Below are positions 44,066 to 53,900 of a stretch of 64,000 bases of DNA, piece after piece. Every line of letters starts with the position of its first letter. Within the stretch, counting starts at the first letter, position 1. The DNA is from Megamonas funiformis. Its GTDB lineage: Bacteria; Bacillota; Negativicutes; Selenomonadales; Selenomonadaceae. The stretch is taken from the NCBI RefSeq assembly GCF_010669225.1, contig NZ_CP048627.1:1501292-1565291 (forward strand), in the 5' to 3' direction. Below the pieces are notes generated by a model, which was not told the DNA's origin, ran no database searches, and saw only the letters and a program-made list of their open reading frames with translations. A program made the position numbers and the translations under genes.

Positions 44066-44584
44066 ATGGGCAAATTTAAAGCAAACTTGATTTGTATATT
44101 ACTTCTTCTTTTATTATTGGTATTCAATTTCTTTGAATATACTCCTTTCACTATAAATTTATCACCATCTGTACCTTGTGGAATATATTTTGTCATTCCT
44201 AAAATTCTTCAAGCAGATTATCAAAAAGGTGATATGGTTTTATTTGAAGTACCAGCAAAAATAAAACAATTTATGACACAAAGAGAGTATATAGACAAAA
44301 ACACTTATTTACTAAAACAAATACAAGCTTTAGAAGGTGATACCTATTATGTAGATAATAAAGCTATTTATGTTAATGATGAATATGTAGGCGATATATC
44401 TACTAGAGATTCTCTAGGTAGAAGTATTATTCCTCAATATGGAAAACATCATGTTAATAAGGGTTATTTTCTCCCTATCGGATTAAATAATAAAAATTCT
44501 TATGATGGTAGATATTTTGGAGAAGTTCCCATAAAAAATATTAAAAACAAAGTTATACCATTAATAATATTTACAGGAAAGTGA
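44066..44584 (+). CDS. TraF-like conjugative signal peptidase (S26)
   Basis: 172 residues with an N-terminal membrane helix (ANLICILLLLLLLVFNFF). The S26 catalytic Ser lies in the TraF-type SPSVPCGIYF, and the general-base Lys in YLLKQIQALEGDTY; the C-terminal GRYFGEVPI is typical. TraF processes pilin or other transfer-apparatus precursors. It opens a long rightward operon directly after the duplicated control segment. The start lacks a strong RBS. Confidence 0.85.
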   Translation: MGKFKANLICILLLLLLLVFNFFEYTPFTINLSPSVPCGIYFVIPKILQADYQKGDMVLFEVPAKIKQFMTQREYIDKNTYLLKQIQALEGDTYYVDNKAIYVNDEYVGDISTRDSLGRSIIPQYGKHHVNKGYFLPIGLNNKNSYDGRYFGEVPIKNIKNKVIPLIIFTGK

Positions 44585-44589
44585 TTGAT

Positions 44590-45021
44590 TTGAAAAAAGA
44601 ACTTATTTTAATAGGTCTAGTAGCTGTAAATTCATACTTAATTAATAGTAGTGAAGCTGCTACTAATGATAGTGAAGTCAATATAGCTATCAATGAATTT
44701 AACAGCCAAGATTATACAGAGAATATCTTAGACAATGAAATTCAAGGATATAATTTTATGGCTGAAAATGCGTTAAATAGCAATGATGCGTTAAAGCAAG
44801 AATTATTAATACAAATAGATGAAGCAACTAAGATAGGTGATATAGCTTTAGCTAAGACTTTACGGGATTATTATAATAATTTAACTATGCCTTATGTAGT
44901 ATCTAATTATGATGACAATGTAAGTATTTCACTACCTAGTGATGAAAGCATTTTTAATGAAATACAGGCAGATTTAGAAGAATTACAAAATAATAACAGT
45001 AATAATACACAAAGTAAATAG
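44590..45021 (+). CDS. Secreted hypothetical protein, 143 aa
   Basis: TTG 44590 is preferred over GTG 44581, which overlaps the AGGAAAG binding site. The N-terminus has a signal peptide (ELILIGLVAVNSYLINSSEA, cleavage about after Ala-Ala), and the mature part is acidic and Asn-rich with helical segments. No family is recognised. Its place between traF-like peptidase and the regulatory genes suggests a periplasmic component of the pilus or transfer system. Confidence 0.6.
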   Translation: MKKELILIGLVAVNSYLINSSEAATNDSEVNIAINEFNSQDYTENILDNEIQGYNFMAENALNSNDALKQELLIQIDEATKIGDIALAKTLRDYYNNLTMPYVVSNYDDNVSISLPSDESIFNEIQADLEELQNNNSNNTQSK

Positions 45022-45028
45022 GTGCAAA

Positions 45029-45517
45029 ATGGAATATAAATTTAATTTTATTGGCTATCAAAATTATCCTCATCAAGTGCTATTTGATTTCTTTTATATG
45101 TATTTTAAGGATAACGAGAAAGCTGCATTTTTTATGGTAGCTATAACAGAAGCTATTTGTAATGCTTGTAGATATAATAAAAAGTCTTATGATAGAGCAA
45201 AAATAGATATAACAATAAAATATATAAATAAAAGTTTAATTGTGTCTATAAAAGCAGATACTTATAAAACCAAAGCAAAGATGATAAAGGATAATTTATT
45301 TAAATTAACTAAAAATAATAATGCTTGTTGGCATGAAATTATACAAGATAAATCTTCTGGTAGGGGAATATGGTTAATGCTCCAATCTTGTGACCGTGTA
45401 ATCTTAGAGCCTGATATGCAAACAGTACATTTGGTGGTATATCTTCCTTATAAAATAAGAAAACTATCCAATAAAAAATTACTAAATAAATTAGATATTG
45501 GTGTTTTGGAAATATAA
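45029..45517 (+). CDS. RsbW-like anti-sigma histidine-kinase-type ATPase
   Basis: 162 residues with the HATPase_c fold of anti-sigma serine kinases: the N-box ITEAICNACRYN and the G-box SGRGIWLMLQSC. In RsbW/SpoIIAB families this protein binds and inhibits a sigma factor, and phosphorylates a STAS antagonist. The phosphatase and STAS partners are the next two genes (6 bp and 10 bp gaps), making a complete partner-switching set. The target is not known. Confidence 0.85.
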   Translation: MEYKFNFIGYQNYPHQVLFDFFYMYFKDNEKAAFFMVAITEAICNACRYNKKSYDRAKIDITIKYINKSLIVSIKADTYKTKAKMIKDNLFKLTKNNNACWHEIIQDKSSGRGIWLMLQSCDRVILEPDMQTVHLVVYLPYKIRKLSNKKLLNKLDIGVLEI

Positions 45518-45522
45518 AGTAT

Positions 45523-46578
45523 ATGGATATATTAATTATCTCAAAGGAAAAAGATATCATAAAAAAAATATTGATATCACAAATAGGAAATAACCATCAA
45601 ATACTTACAACAGACAATCCCATAACAGGATTAAGCTTATATAATACATTAAAACCATCAGTCTTATTCATTGATGATGACTTAGACAAAATAAACGGCA
45701 TAGTTTTTTGTCAAATCTTAAAAGAGTTAATGATTAAAGATAGTATTTCATACAAAGATTTAACTATATTTATGTTTTTATCTAAACAAAATATGAATAA
45801 TACTAAACTTAAAGACTTAAACATCAATTATTTTATAGCTACACCAATAGATAAAGACTTATTTACATTACAAATTGCCACTTTTTTTAATAATTTCAAA
45901 TTAGGTTTTAGCACTACATTAGAAGAAACTGTAAAAAAAGCACAAATAAACCAAGCAGAAACTTTACCAGACTTTATTGATAAAGATGATTTAGCAGTAG
46001 ATTACATCTATAGTCCATATTTAAATCTATCTGGAGATTTATTTAAATATTGGCTTGATGAAGAACAAAATATTTTATATGGCTACCTGTTTGATTGTAC
46101 AGGTCATGATTTAATTGCTTGGAGACAAACAGCGAAGATAAAGACTATTTTCAATTATGCGTTTAGATTTTATGACAAGAAAGTTTTTAAATCACTAACT
46201 GAAGTTATGAATAATATTAACGAAGAAATACTATTTCAAATGGACACCGATTCAGACACTAGTGCTTATGTAGTGGCTATTATTTTTAAACTGGACATAC
46301 AAAATAAAAAATTATATTACATTCCTGCTGGTATGCCTAACATATTACTAAAAGATAAATTAGCGTATAGAGAAATCGCACTTTGTAGTAATTTATTAGG
46401 CTTTAGCACGGATAATTACCAAGAAGAAGTTTTAGATGTAAGTAATGTAGAGGAAATAGTATTTTGTACAGATGGTCTGTCTGATTTATTGACATTAGGC
46501 AATATACAAAATAAAAAAGATGATATCACTGCAATTTTTATAAAACTAAAAAATGTGTTCGAATCGAACACAAAATGA
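45523..46578 (+). CDS. Receiver-domain PP2C (RsbU/SpoIIE-type) phosphatase
   Basis: 351 residues. Residues 1-125 form a response-regulator-like receiver with phosphoacceptor region LFIDDDLDKINGIVFC; residues 150-350 form a PP2C domain with NLSGDLFKYWL, GYLFDCTGHD, FCTDGLSDLL and KDDITAIFIKL metal and catalytic motifs. Such enzymes dephosphorylate the STAS antagonist to release sigma. No cognate sensor kinase is visible nearby. Its 3' end contains a Q-type palindrome (46555-46571) within codons. Confidence 0.88.
   Translation: MDILIISKEKDIIKKILISQIGNNHQILTTDNPITGLSLYNTLKPSVLFIDDDLDKINGIVFCQILKELMIKDSISYKDLTIFMFLSKQNMNNTKLKDLNINYFIATPIDKDLFTLQIATFFNNFKLGFSTTLEETVKKAQINQAETLPDFIDKDDLAVDYIYSPYLNLSGDLFKYWLDEEQNILYGYLFDCTGHDLIAWRQTAKIKTIFNYAFRFYDKKVFKSLTEVMNNINEEILFQMDTDSDTSAYVVAIIFKLDIQNKKLYYIPAGMPNILLKDKLAYREIALCSNLLGFSTDNYQEEVLDVSNVEEIVFCTDGLSDLLTLGNIQNKKDDITAIFIKLKNVFESNTK
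46555..46571. repeat. Q-type palindrome 5 inside coding sequence
   Basis: GTGTTCGAATCGAACAC lies within the last codons of the PP2C phosphatase (NVFESNT) and just before the STAS gene RBS. No T-run, so it cannot be an intrinsic terminator. Confidence 0.85.
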
Positions 46579-46587
46579 GGGATAAAT

Positions 46588-46887
46588 ATGAAATATATAA
46601 TAATGAATAATACTATAGCAATTATAAAAGTTAAAGGAGATATGACACTTCCCATATATTTAGAACTTACAGACGACTTTAAAGAAGCTATTAGTAATGG
46701 TTGTACTGAAGTAATAATGGATTTTTCAGATACTAACCTTATAGATAGTGTAGGTATAAGTTTTATTATTGATATTATAAAAAATACCAAAATACGAAAA
46801 ATTAAAGCTATTAAAGCCAATAAAATGGTTACAGCTTCACTTAGAGCAGTAAATTTACTATATATTTTACAACAAAGTGAAGATTAA
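46588..46887 (+). CDS. STAS-domain anti-anti-sigma (RsbV-like) protein
   Basis: 99 residues. STAS fold with the conserved phosphorylatable Ser in NLIDSVGISFIIDI, the RsbV/SpoIIAA motif. It would switch between binding the kinase and release when phosphorylated. RBS GAGGG. It completes the partner-switch module, immediately before the pilus genes, which implies control of pilus or transfer expression. Confidence 0.88.
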   Translation: MKYIIMNNTIAIIKVKGDMTLPIYLELTDDFKEAISNGCTEVIMDFSDTNLIDSVGISFIIDIIKNTKIRKIKAIKANKMVTASLRAVNLLYILQQSED

Positions 46888-46897
46888 GGAGGATTTT

Positions 46898-48364
46898 ATG
46901 CTTGCCATTACCATTTTTGAAGATACTACACAAATTGTCGTAGGAAAAAAAATAAAAAATAAATTAGAAATAAAGTCACTAATTTCATATAAATCCATAT
47001 ATGAAGCTTATATAAATAAAGATGTAAATTCACTAACTATGTATTTCGATGAAATAGTATCACTAACTAAATGTAAAACAGATATATATTTTATTTTACC
47101 TGATGCAGTATTTAATATTAATTATTTTTACTATCCAACAAATAGTGAAAAACAAAAAGATATAGATAAATTTTTACAAACTAATAATATAGACACCGAT
47201 AAATATTATTATAGTTTGCCTTTTAATCTAAAAAGTGCCGCCTTTTCATGGAAAACAGTATATAGCATTGAAAAAACATATATTGATACCCTATTACAAG
47301 CTAGTAAAAATGTAAATCTATTGATTAAATCTATAGAACCATTAAGTTTTTGTGCTATTAGATATAAAAATACATTTGAGCAAGAAGCCTACATTTTTGA
47401 AATATATAAACATAGTGCAAATATAATTATGTATTCGCCAATAGCGGGTTTATTTAAGATGAATTTAGCCAAAGAATATATCTTAGATAACCTTAAAAAC
47501 CAAAATAGTCAAATATTGTTATCTGATGCACTGCTTCAAGCAAATGCTGTAGCTAAAAATAAATTCAAAGCCATAACAGGTAATGCAGATATTCATATCC
47601 TTTCTACCAAGGAAAATATTTCAAAATTAACTTTTGCTTCTACTGATGAAAACGCTCGTATTTATAAAATGCGACCAAATTCTAATCTAACAATAAAAAA
47701 ATATAATCAAACAGAAATTGATGCTTACTATATAGGTATTGGTAGTTTACTACAAGAACTTGAAGCAGCTAGGTTAAAATACGTCAAAATCAATTCAGCC
47801 AATATTTTACCTGAAATAGTTAAAGAAAGTACTAAACTTATTGAATTAGAGCAAAACATCAAGAAAGCCAGTAAAGTAGCATTGTTATTATTTACTTTCA
47901 TCATTGGTATACAAACAGTATCTTTATATTATTTAAGTACTATTACTATACCAGATAGTTTAAAGTCTAATTTTGACTACGCTAATAAACAAATAATATC
48001 GTTAAAAAAAGAAAACGAGATTATTCAAAATGTGAAAAAACAAACAGAACCTATACAACCAATCTTAAGTGATATTTTAGCTAATAAGCCAGACAATAAT
48101 ACTTTAGGCTTTACAAAACTTTCCATTAATAATAGTCAGGATGATAAAAATAATGATTGGATAAAAATAGATTTAGTAGCTAATGAACCAATGAAAATAC
48201 AAGAATTTAGTTCTAATTTAAATAGCGATAGATTTAAAAACATAATGTTAACTAAGATAGATAATACTGTTGATGGAATTAATTCTGCTGAAATCTCTAT
48301 ATTAAAAGTAATTAAAAATACTCCTAAAAAGAATAAAAATATAAAAAAGGAGAAAAATGAATAA
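46898..48364 (+). CDS. PilM-PilN-type fusion protein of a type IV pilus
   Basis: 488 residues from ATG 46898 (RBS AAGGAGG; an upstream GTG frame start is spurious). Residues 1-300 have PilM-like actin-fold features (ITIFEDTTQIVVGKKI, CKTDIYFILPDAVFNI). A membrane helix at about 335-360 (VALLLFTFIIGIQTVSLYYL) is followed by a coiled coil and a periplasmic ferredoxin-like domain, as in PilN. In most systems these are two proteins. It forms the cytoplasmic/inner-membrane alignment platform. Confidence 0.75.
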   Translation: MLAITIFEDTTQIVVGKKIKNKLEIKSLISYKSIYEAYINKDVNSLTMYFDEIVSLTKCKTDIYFILPDAVFNINYFYYPTNSEKQKDIDKFLQTNNIDTDKYYYSLPFNLKSAAFSWKTVYSIEKTYIDTLLQASKNVNLLIKSIEPLSFCAIRYKNTFEQEAYIFEIYKHSANIIMYSPIAGLFKMNLAKEYILDNLKNQNSQILLSDALLQANAVAKNKFKAITGNADIHILSTKENISKLTFASTDENARIYKMRPNSNLTIKKYNQTEIDAYYIGIGSLLQELEAARLKYVKINSANILPEIVKESTKLIELEQNIKKASKVALLLFTFIIGIQTVSLYYLSTITIPDSLKSNFDYANKQIISLKKENEIIQNVKKQTEPIQPILSDILANKPDNNTLGFTKLSINNSQDDKNNDWIKIDLVANEPMKIQEFSSNLNSDRFKNIMLTKIDNTVDGINSAEISILKVIKNTPKKNKNIKKEKNE

Positions 48365-48919
48365 ATGAAAATCAAAGAATTATCTAAAATTAAAGGAGCT
48401 TTTAAATATATAGGTATAACTTCTATTGTATTTTTAATCATATTAGGTTTATTTTTTGAGTTGAGTGTGAGTTACCAGGAGGCAAATATAACTAAAGCTA
48501 ATATGGCTAATATGCAAAAAACGATAGATGAATACAATAATTTAGCTATTAAAATAAATGAAGAAACATATAGACCTGTAGATAAAGAGCAATTAGATAC
48601 TGTACAAACAGAAATTTTAAATAATCTAGCTAAAAATCAATTACTTTTAGAAAAGTTCTCAGAAAAAGAAGCTAAAAAAACGAATAAAAAAGATACAAAA
48701 ATATCCTTTAGAGAATATGATATCTCTTTTGTAGGAGATTGGTCAAAAGCTATAACTGTAGTTACAAATTTTACTAACACAAGTGATGCCCTAATAACCA
48801 TAGAAAAAATACAAATCTCTAGTGATGAAACTAATAACACTAAATCTAAAGATAAAATAAATACTAATCAAACTAATAATGTAAAGGTCGATATGGTATA
48901 TAGAATTTACATAAAATAG
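48365..48919 (+). CDS. PilO-like inner-membrane pilus protein
   Basis: 184 residues. One membrane helix (YIGITSIVFLIILGLFFEL), a coiled coil (ANITKANMANMQKTIDEYN), then a periplasmic domain, as in PilO/GspM-type alignment proteins. It starts at ATG immediately after the preceding stop codon. Its role is inferred from context and topology. Confidence 0.65.
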   Translation: MKIKELSKIKGAFKYIGITSIVFLIILGLFFELSVSYQEANITKANMANMQKTIDEYNNLAIKINEETYRPVDKEQLDTVQTEILNNLAKNQLLLEKFSEKEAKKTNKKDTKISFREYDISFVGDWSKAITVVTNFTNTSDALITIEKIQISSDETNNTKSKDKINTNQTNNVKVDMVYRIYIK

Positions 48920-48928
48920 GAGGACAAA

Positions 48929-49582
48929 ATGAAAAGCTTTTTTAAAAATATTCAACTGAAACCTAAAAAAAATAAAGATATAAGCTATGATGACGAATTA
49001 GTGAATAATCTTACGATTAAAACCAAGCCAAAACTAAAAGTTATTATTTCTCTTATTTTATTAGTATTTATAGGTAGTGTTACAGCAACATTATTTTTCT
49101 TTAATTATGATAGTAATAATAATAAAAAAAACACTACAACTAAGCCTAATATAAATACCAATGCAATAGCTAAAAATAAACAAGCAAATAATAATAACTA
49201 TATAGATTTAGCTAGCTTAGAAAATCCTTTTGTCAATAAAGATAGTCCTATTTATCTAGCAAATAATCCAGAAAAAATGGTCAAAAATAAAATTCAAAAT
49301 ACTAATTTACCTGCTATACCTAATTACAATCAAAATGGTAATTTACCACCAATTCCTTCATTTAATCAAAACAATTTACCACAAGTCCCAGCTATAAATA
49401 CAACACCAACATCTCAAATTCAAGGAATTTCTTCTAATGAATATGGAGAAAATATTGCTATTGTAGACGGTCAAGTGGTAAAAGAAGGTGATACTTTACA
49501 TGGTAATACTATATCTAAGATAAATAACAATGGTATTACTTTCAGTAATGGTAATCAAATATCTTATAATATAGCACAATAA
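48929..49582 (+). CDS. PilP-like pilus assembly protein
   Basis: 217 residues. One helix near residues 38-58 (VIISLILLVFIGSVTATLFF), a Pro/Asn-rich linker (NLPAIPNYNQNGNLPPIPS) and a small beta C-terminal domain (IAIVDGQVVKEGDTLHGN, GITFSNGNQISYNI) that is the PilP/GspC homology fold. RBS AGGAGG. It bridges the inner-membrane complex and the secretin. Confidence 0.75.
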   Translation: MKSFFKNIQLKPKKNKDISYDDELVNNLTIKTKPKLKVIISLILLVFIGSVTATLFFFNYDSNNNKKNTTTKPNINTNAIAKNKQANNNNYIDLASLENPFVNKDSPIYLANNPEKMVKNKIQNTNLPAIPNYNQNGNLPPIPSFNQNNLPQVPAINTTPTSQIQGISSNEYGENIAIVDGQVVKEGDTLHGNTISKINNNGITFSNGNQISYNIAQ

Positions 49583-49596
49583 GGACGGGATAATTT

Positions 49597-51120
49597 ATGC
49601 AAAAAATTTTAAATAAGACAATTATGCTTACTATTCCCTTAAGTATAACTTTAACTTCATTTGCTCATGCAAATCCAAGTCAAGAAGCACAAGCATTTGC
49701 AGCTCAATTCAAAAAAGAACCACTTAAACCTAAACTAACAGTTGAAGATGTACTTAATAAATATGCCGAAAATAAGGATAATGTTAAAAATACAAATGTA
49801 GAAATAACCACTATTAATGAAACACCAACACCACTAAATATATATGGTGAGGGAATTCCTACAGATTATGAATATATTCCCACAGAAAATGATATTGTAA
49901 CGTTAGAAGATGAACCTGTATATGATGGTCCTAAATATAATTTTGATTGGCAAGGTGCACCACTTACTAGTGTATTTTACTTACTAGGAAAAATTTCTGG
50001 AAGCAATATCTTAGTAGTAGATAGTGATGACTTAAATGACGTTAAGGTATATGCCACACTTAAAAATGTAACTTTAGATGAAGTAGTATCTTATTTAACA
50101 GCTACCTACAACTTAAACTGGTCTAACTCTAATGGGACTTATAGAATTTCTAAAGATGAAGATACTATGCTAAGTTCTGAACGCTTTAATGTAAGATATG
50201 CAGATAAAGAAAAATTAATAAACGAGCTTAAAGGACTAGGTATCGATGAAGCAAATATAGTGGCTAATGACCAATATTCTACAATTACCGTTACAGGAAA
50301 TAGCTACGAATTAACTCAGGCAGGAAGGCTTATAAAATCCATAGATAAACCAGTAAGTCAATGCTTGATTGTAGCACAATTAATCGAAACATCTCACACC
50401 AAAGATTTAGATGTTGGCTTTAACTATACAATGCCAAGTTACACGCACAACGTTGATGACCCTATATCTCATCAGAATTGGGGAACAAAATTAACTTTTG
50501 GTGTAACCAGTCAGCTTAATGAAGCAATATCTAAAGGAAAAGTGATGAGTAGACCTGTAATTTTAACAGAAAATGGATATGAAGCAAAACTTTTTATGGG
50601 CGATAGCGTGCCAATTCCTCAGCAAAATACAGCAGACGGTTCAACTAATATTACTTTTGATTACCAAGATATAGGCAGTACCTTAAATATTAAACCTACT
50701 ATAGATAAAGCTTCAGGAATAGTGAGTTTAGATATCGATACACAGATAAAAAATATTACAAAATATATAGAGCAAGGTGGCATGCAAGCTCCACAGATTG
50801 CATCTCGTGAAGCAAACACCATTGCTCATTTAAAATCTGGTCAAACATTTGTTATTGGTGGACTTATGAGTAAAGAAGACTTTGATACAATATCTGGTAT
50901 TCCACTTTTAAGAAAACTCCCTCTTTTAGGCAAATTATTTGAATATCATACGAAAAATAAATCTAACACAGAAGTATTCATCACCATAACGCCATATATT
51001 ATCAACGATGATATACCTGAAAATCTATTACCACAGATAAAAAAAGAAAACCAAGTATTAAATGAATTAACTTCAACTACAGATAATCAAGAAAATCAAC
51101 AAATAAAGAAGGTGAATTAA
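49597..51120 (+). CDS. Outer-membrane secretin (PilN/PilQ type)
   Basis: 507 residues with a signal peptide (TIPLSITLTSFAHA). N-domains include FDWQGAPLTSVFYLLGKISG and the AYK-like beta parts. The secretin core carries GKVMSRPVILTENGYEAKLF, DYQDIGSTLNIKPTI and the C-terminal signature GGLMSKEDFDTISGIPLLRK followed by VFITITPYII. Secretins form the outer-membrane channel, so the host has an outer membrane. It overlaps the ATPase gene by 1 nt. Confidence 0.92.
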   Translation: MQKILNKTIMLTIPLSITLTSFAHANPSQEAQAFAAQFKKEPLKPKLTVEDVLNKYAENKDNVKNTNVEITTINETPTPLNIYGEGIPTDYEYIPTENDIVTLEDEPVYDGPKYNFDWQGAPLTSVFYLLGKISGSNILVVDSDDLNDVKVYATLKNVTLDEVVSYLTATYNLNWSNSNGTYRISKDEDTMLSSERFNVRYADKEKLINELKGLGIDEANIVANDQYSTITVTGNSYELTQAGRLIKSIDKPVSQCLIVAQLIETSHTKDLDVGFNYTMPSYTHNVDDPISHQNWGTKLTFGVTSQLNEAISKGKVMSRPVILTENGYEAKLFMGDSVPIPQQNTADGSTNITFDYQDIGSTLNIKPTIDKASGIVSLDIDTQIKNITKYIEQGGMQAPQIASREANTIAHLKSGQTFVIGGLMSKEDFDTISGIPLLRKLPLLGKLFEYHTKNKSNTEVFITITPYIINDDIPENLLPQIKKENQVLNELTSTTDNQENQQIKKVN

Positions 51121-52763
51121 TGGAATTTATTACAGATGAATCACTAAAACAAAAGATGATAGATAAAGGTAAATATATAGATGCCTCACTTGTAAAATTA
51201 AATATACCTGCAAATATTGTCGCTTTAGTAGATAAAAACATTGCTCAAAAATATAAGATTCTTCCCTTTAATTACGATGAAGAACATCAAACTTTATATA
51301 TTGTTTGTAATGAAGATGCATTGCTTGAGCAAGATGAAATTGAAGATATTTTTTCTACAAAGTTAAATGCAACAATTAAATTAGTTTTAACTGACAATTA
51401 CAATCTAAAAGAAGCTCTAAAATACTACTACAAAGTAGACTTAAATACTCAAAGTATGGCTCATGAAGTACAAGAAAATATAGAAGATAATGCTCCTATC
51501 TTAAATAAAGTCAAAAATATCATAGCTGATGCCATAGAATTTGGAGCGTCAGATATACATTTTTTACCTTATAAATTTAATAATCGCTATTCTATAAAAA
51601 TTTTATATCGCATAAATGGTAAAAACGTAAATCATAGTGCAGATTATGATTTTACAGAAAATGAAATACCTAGAATATCTATGGCAATTAAACGCTTAGA
51701 TACTTCAGCTAGTTCCGATATGCTTAGAAAAAATATGCCAAATAAAGGCTCTTTTCTAACAAAAGATAAATTAGGAAATGATGTTGATGTGCGTATTTCT
51801 ACCATGCCTATGGTATCTGGTATGGAAAAAGTAGTACTTCGCCTTCAGCAATTTTTGAGTAAGCAAAAGACTTTATATGATATAGGTTATCTATCTAAAG
51901 ATATTGATATTATCAAAAATCAACTTAAAATTTGCCCAACAGGATTGTTTATTATAACAGGACCTACAGGAAGCGGTAAAACCACCACACTTCATGCGCA
52001 GATTGGTGAAGTAGTAAAAAATGCAGATTATGAAAAAATAGTAGTAACTATTGAAGACCCTGTAGAAATATATAATCCTAATTACTGTCAGGTTCAGATC
52101 CACGAAACAGAAGACAATGCTACTAACTTTAGTTCACAAAAAGCATTACAGGTAATTTTAAGACAAGACCCAGAAATTATTCTCTACAATGAAATCAGAA
52201 ATAAAACAGACGCTGAAACTGTAATTCAAGCTGGAGCAACAGGACATCAGGTATTTACGACACTACATGCTAATGACTGTATAACGGCAATTTCAAGGCT
52301 TCTTGATTTAGGCGTGTCTAAAGTATCTTTGTTAAACCAAGTAAATTTAATCAGTTCTCAAAGACTTATTGGTATACTTTGTCCTCATTGTCAAAGAGAA
52401 TACAAATTATCTGAATCGGACAAAATTTTATTATCTGAAGAAGAATATAATCGACTTTCAACAATAGATTTAAAACAAATAGGAACAGTAGAACAAAGAA
52501 ATAATTGTCCTCATTGTAATCATACTGGCTATATTAATCGAATAGCTATTGTTGAATATGTTTTATTTAATGATGATTTAAAAGACATCTTGTATCATAC
52601 AAGTTCAATGAAAGAAATTAAAGAAGCCTTAAAGAAAAATAAATTTATCTCTATGTGGGAGAAAGGTTTAGATTATGTAGTAGCAGGAAAAACTAGTCTA
52701 ATTGAACTTTATAATCAAATTGGTAATAAAGATGCTATCAATAATCTCATTAATAATTTATAG
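51120..52763 (+). CDS. GspE/PilB-type pilus assembly ATPase
   Basis: 547 residues. An N-terminal MshEN-like domain precedes the secretion ATPase with Walker A GPTGSGKTTTLHAQ, Asp box, Walker B DPEIILYNEIRNKTDAETVI and His box GATGHQVFTTLHAND. The zinc-binding tetracysteine (CPHCQREYK ... CPHCNHTGY) is characteristic of GspE/PilB assembly ATPases. ATG overlaps the secretin stop (TAATG). It powers pilin polymerisation from the cytoplasm. Confidence 0.95.
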   Translation: MEFITDESLKQKMIDKGKYIDASLVKLNIPANIVALVDKNIAQKYKILPFNYDEEHQTLYIVCNEDALLEQDEIEDIFSTKLNATIKLVLTDNYNLKEALKYYYKVDLNTQSMAHEVQENIEDNAPILNKVKNIIADAIEFGASDIHFLPYKFNNRYSIKILYRINGKNVNHSADYDFTENEIPRISMAIKRLDTSASSDMLRKNMPNKGSFLTKDKLGNDVDVRISTMPMVSGMEKVVLRLQQFLSKQKTLYDIGYLSKDIDIIKNQLKICPTGLFIITGPTGSGKTTTLHAQIGEVVKNADYEKIVVTIEDPVEIYNPNYCQVQIHETEDNATNFSSQKALQVILRQDPEIILYNEIRNKTDAETVIQAGATGHQVFTTLHANDCITAISRLLDLGVSKVSLLNQVNLISSQRLIGILCPHCQREYKLSESDKILLSEEEYNRLSTIDLKQIGTVEQRNNCPHCNHTGYINRIAIVEYVLFNDDLKDILYHTSSMKEIKEALKKNKFISMWEKGLDYVVAGKTSLIELYNQIGNKDAINNLINNL

Positions 52764-52771
52764 GAGGATAT

Positions 52772-53896
52772 ATGGACGAATTACTATTTAAACAAATAAT
52801 TTATGAAATAGTAAACTCTATACTAATATTTTTGCACATAAAAAAACGTACAGTGCCAAATGATATTGATTTATTAAAGTTTTTTAGAGTATTAAGGCGT
52901 TATCAAAAGGCAGGTATTCCTATGGATAAAGCATTAGAAGAATACTTAGAATCTAATCATGAGATAATGAAGCCTTATCTAAAAAATGTAATCGCTGAAT
53001 TGAATTCTGGTAATAGTTTTTCTGAAGCAATAATAAAACAAAAAATCATGCCAAATTTTATTGCAGAAATGCTTAGAATTGGTGAAACATCTAATATGAA
53101 TACAATTTTAGATGAAATTGTATATTATCTGAAGCAAAAAACAGATATAGCACGAAAAATAAAATCTAATATGTTTACTGTAAAAGTAATGTTTGTAGGA
53201 TTAGTTATTTTAATTATTGTAGCAATCTATATGCTCGGTAGAATGAAAAAAATTTTTGATAGTCTTAATGCAGACTTACCAGTAGTAACAAAATTATTAT
53301 TAGGATTAGGCGATTTTGCCATATATTATATTTGGCTATTACCATTTATAATCATTGGTCTAATAATATTTTTCAAATATATAATTAAAATTTATAAAGA
53401 AAAAATTGACATTTTATTATTAAAAGTACCTATATATAAAGATATTTTAAAACTAACAACACATTATTATACATGTAAAATACTTGCTATTCTATTAAGA
53501 AATGGCATAACAACATATAAAGCTTTACAATATACAGCTATGGCAATAGATAATAGCAAATATAGAAATGAGCTACTTGATATTGCTGAAAAAGTGAATA
53601 ATGCATATACTCTTTCAGATGCCGTTGAGGAAGTAGATGCATATTATAAACTATTAGATAATGATTTTATTTTTGTAATTCGTTCTATTGAGCAAACAGG
53701 TATTGCAGCAGACACCTTTGATGAGCTTTCTGAAGATTATAAAGAACAACTTTTAGCTCTGCTTGTAACCTTGCCAGATAAAATATCTACACCAATAATA
53801 GGTTTTGCTAGTGTAATCGTAATAACAATATATGTATCTATTTATATTCCAATGATTACACTTACACAAAGTGTACAAGGCATAGGAATGAGGTAA
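52772..53896 (+). CDS. PilC/GspF-type inner-membrane platform protein
   Basis: 374 residues. Two T2SSF domains, each helical (KFFRVLRRYQKAGIPMDKAL and KLTTHYYTCKILAILL... type repeat) with three membrane helices (FVGLVILIIVAIYMLG, IYYIWLLPFIIIGLIIFF, PIIGFASVIVITIYVSI). RBS AGGAGG. It connects the assembly ATPase to the pilin in the inner membrane. Confidence 0.92.
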   Translation: MDELLFKQIIYEIVNSILIFLHIKKRTVPNDIDLLKFFRVLRRYQKAGIPMDKALEEYLESNHEIMKPYLKNVIAELNSGNSFSEAIIKQKIMPNFIAEMLRIGETSNMNTILDEIVYYLKQKTDIARKIKSNMFTVKVMFVGLVILIIVAIYMLGRMKKIFDSLNADLPVVTKLLLGLGDFAIYYIWLLPFIIIGLIIFFKYIIKIYKEKIDILLLKVPIYKDILKLTTHYYTCKILAILLRNGITTYKALQYTAMAIDNSKYRNELLDIAEKVNNAYTLSDAVEEVDAYYKLLDNDFIFVIRSIEQTGIAADTFDELSEDYKEQLLALLVTLPDKISTPIIGFASVIVITIYVSIYIPMITLTQSVQGIGMR

Positions 53897-53900
53897 TTAT

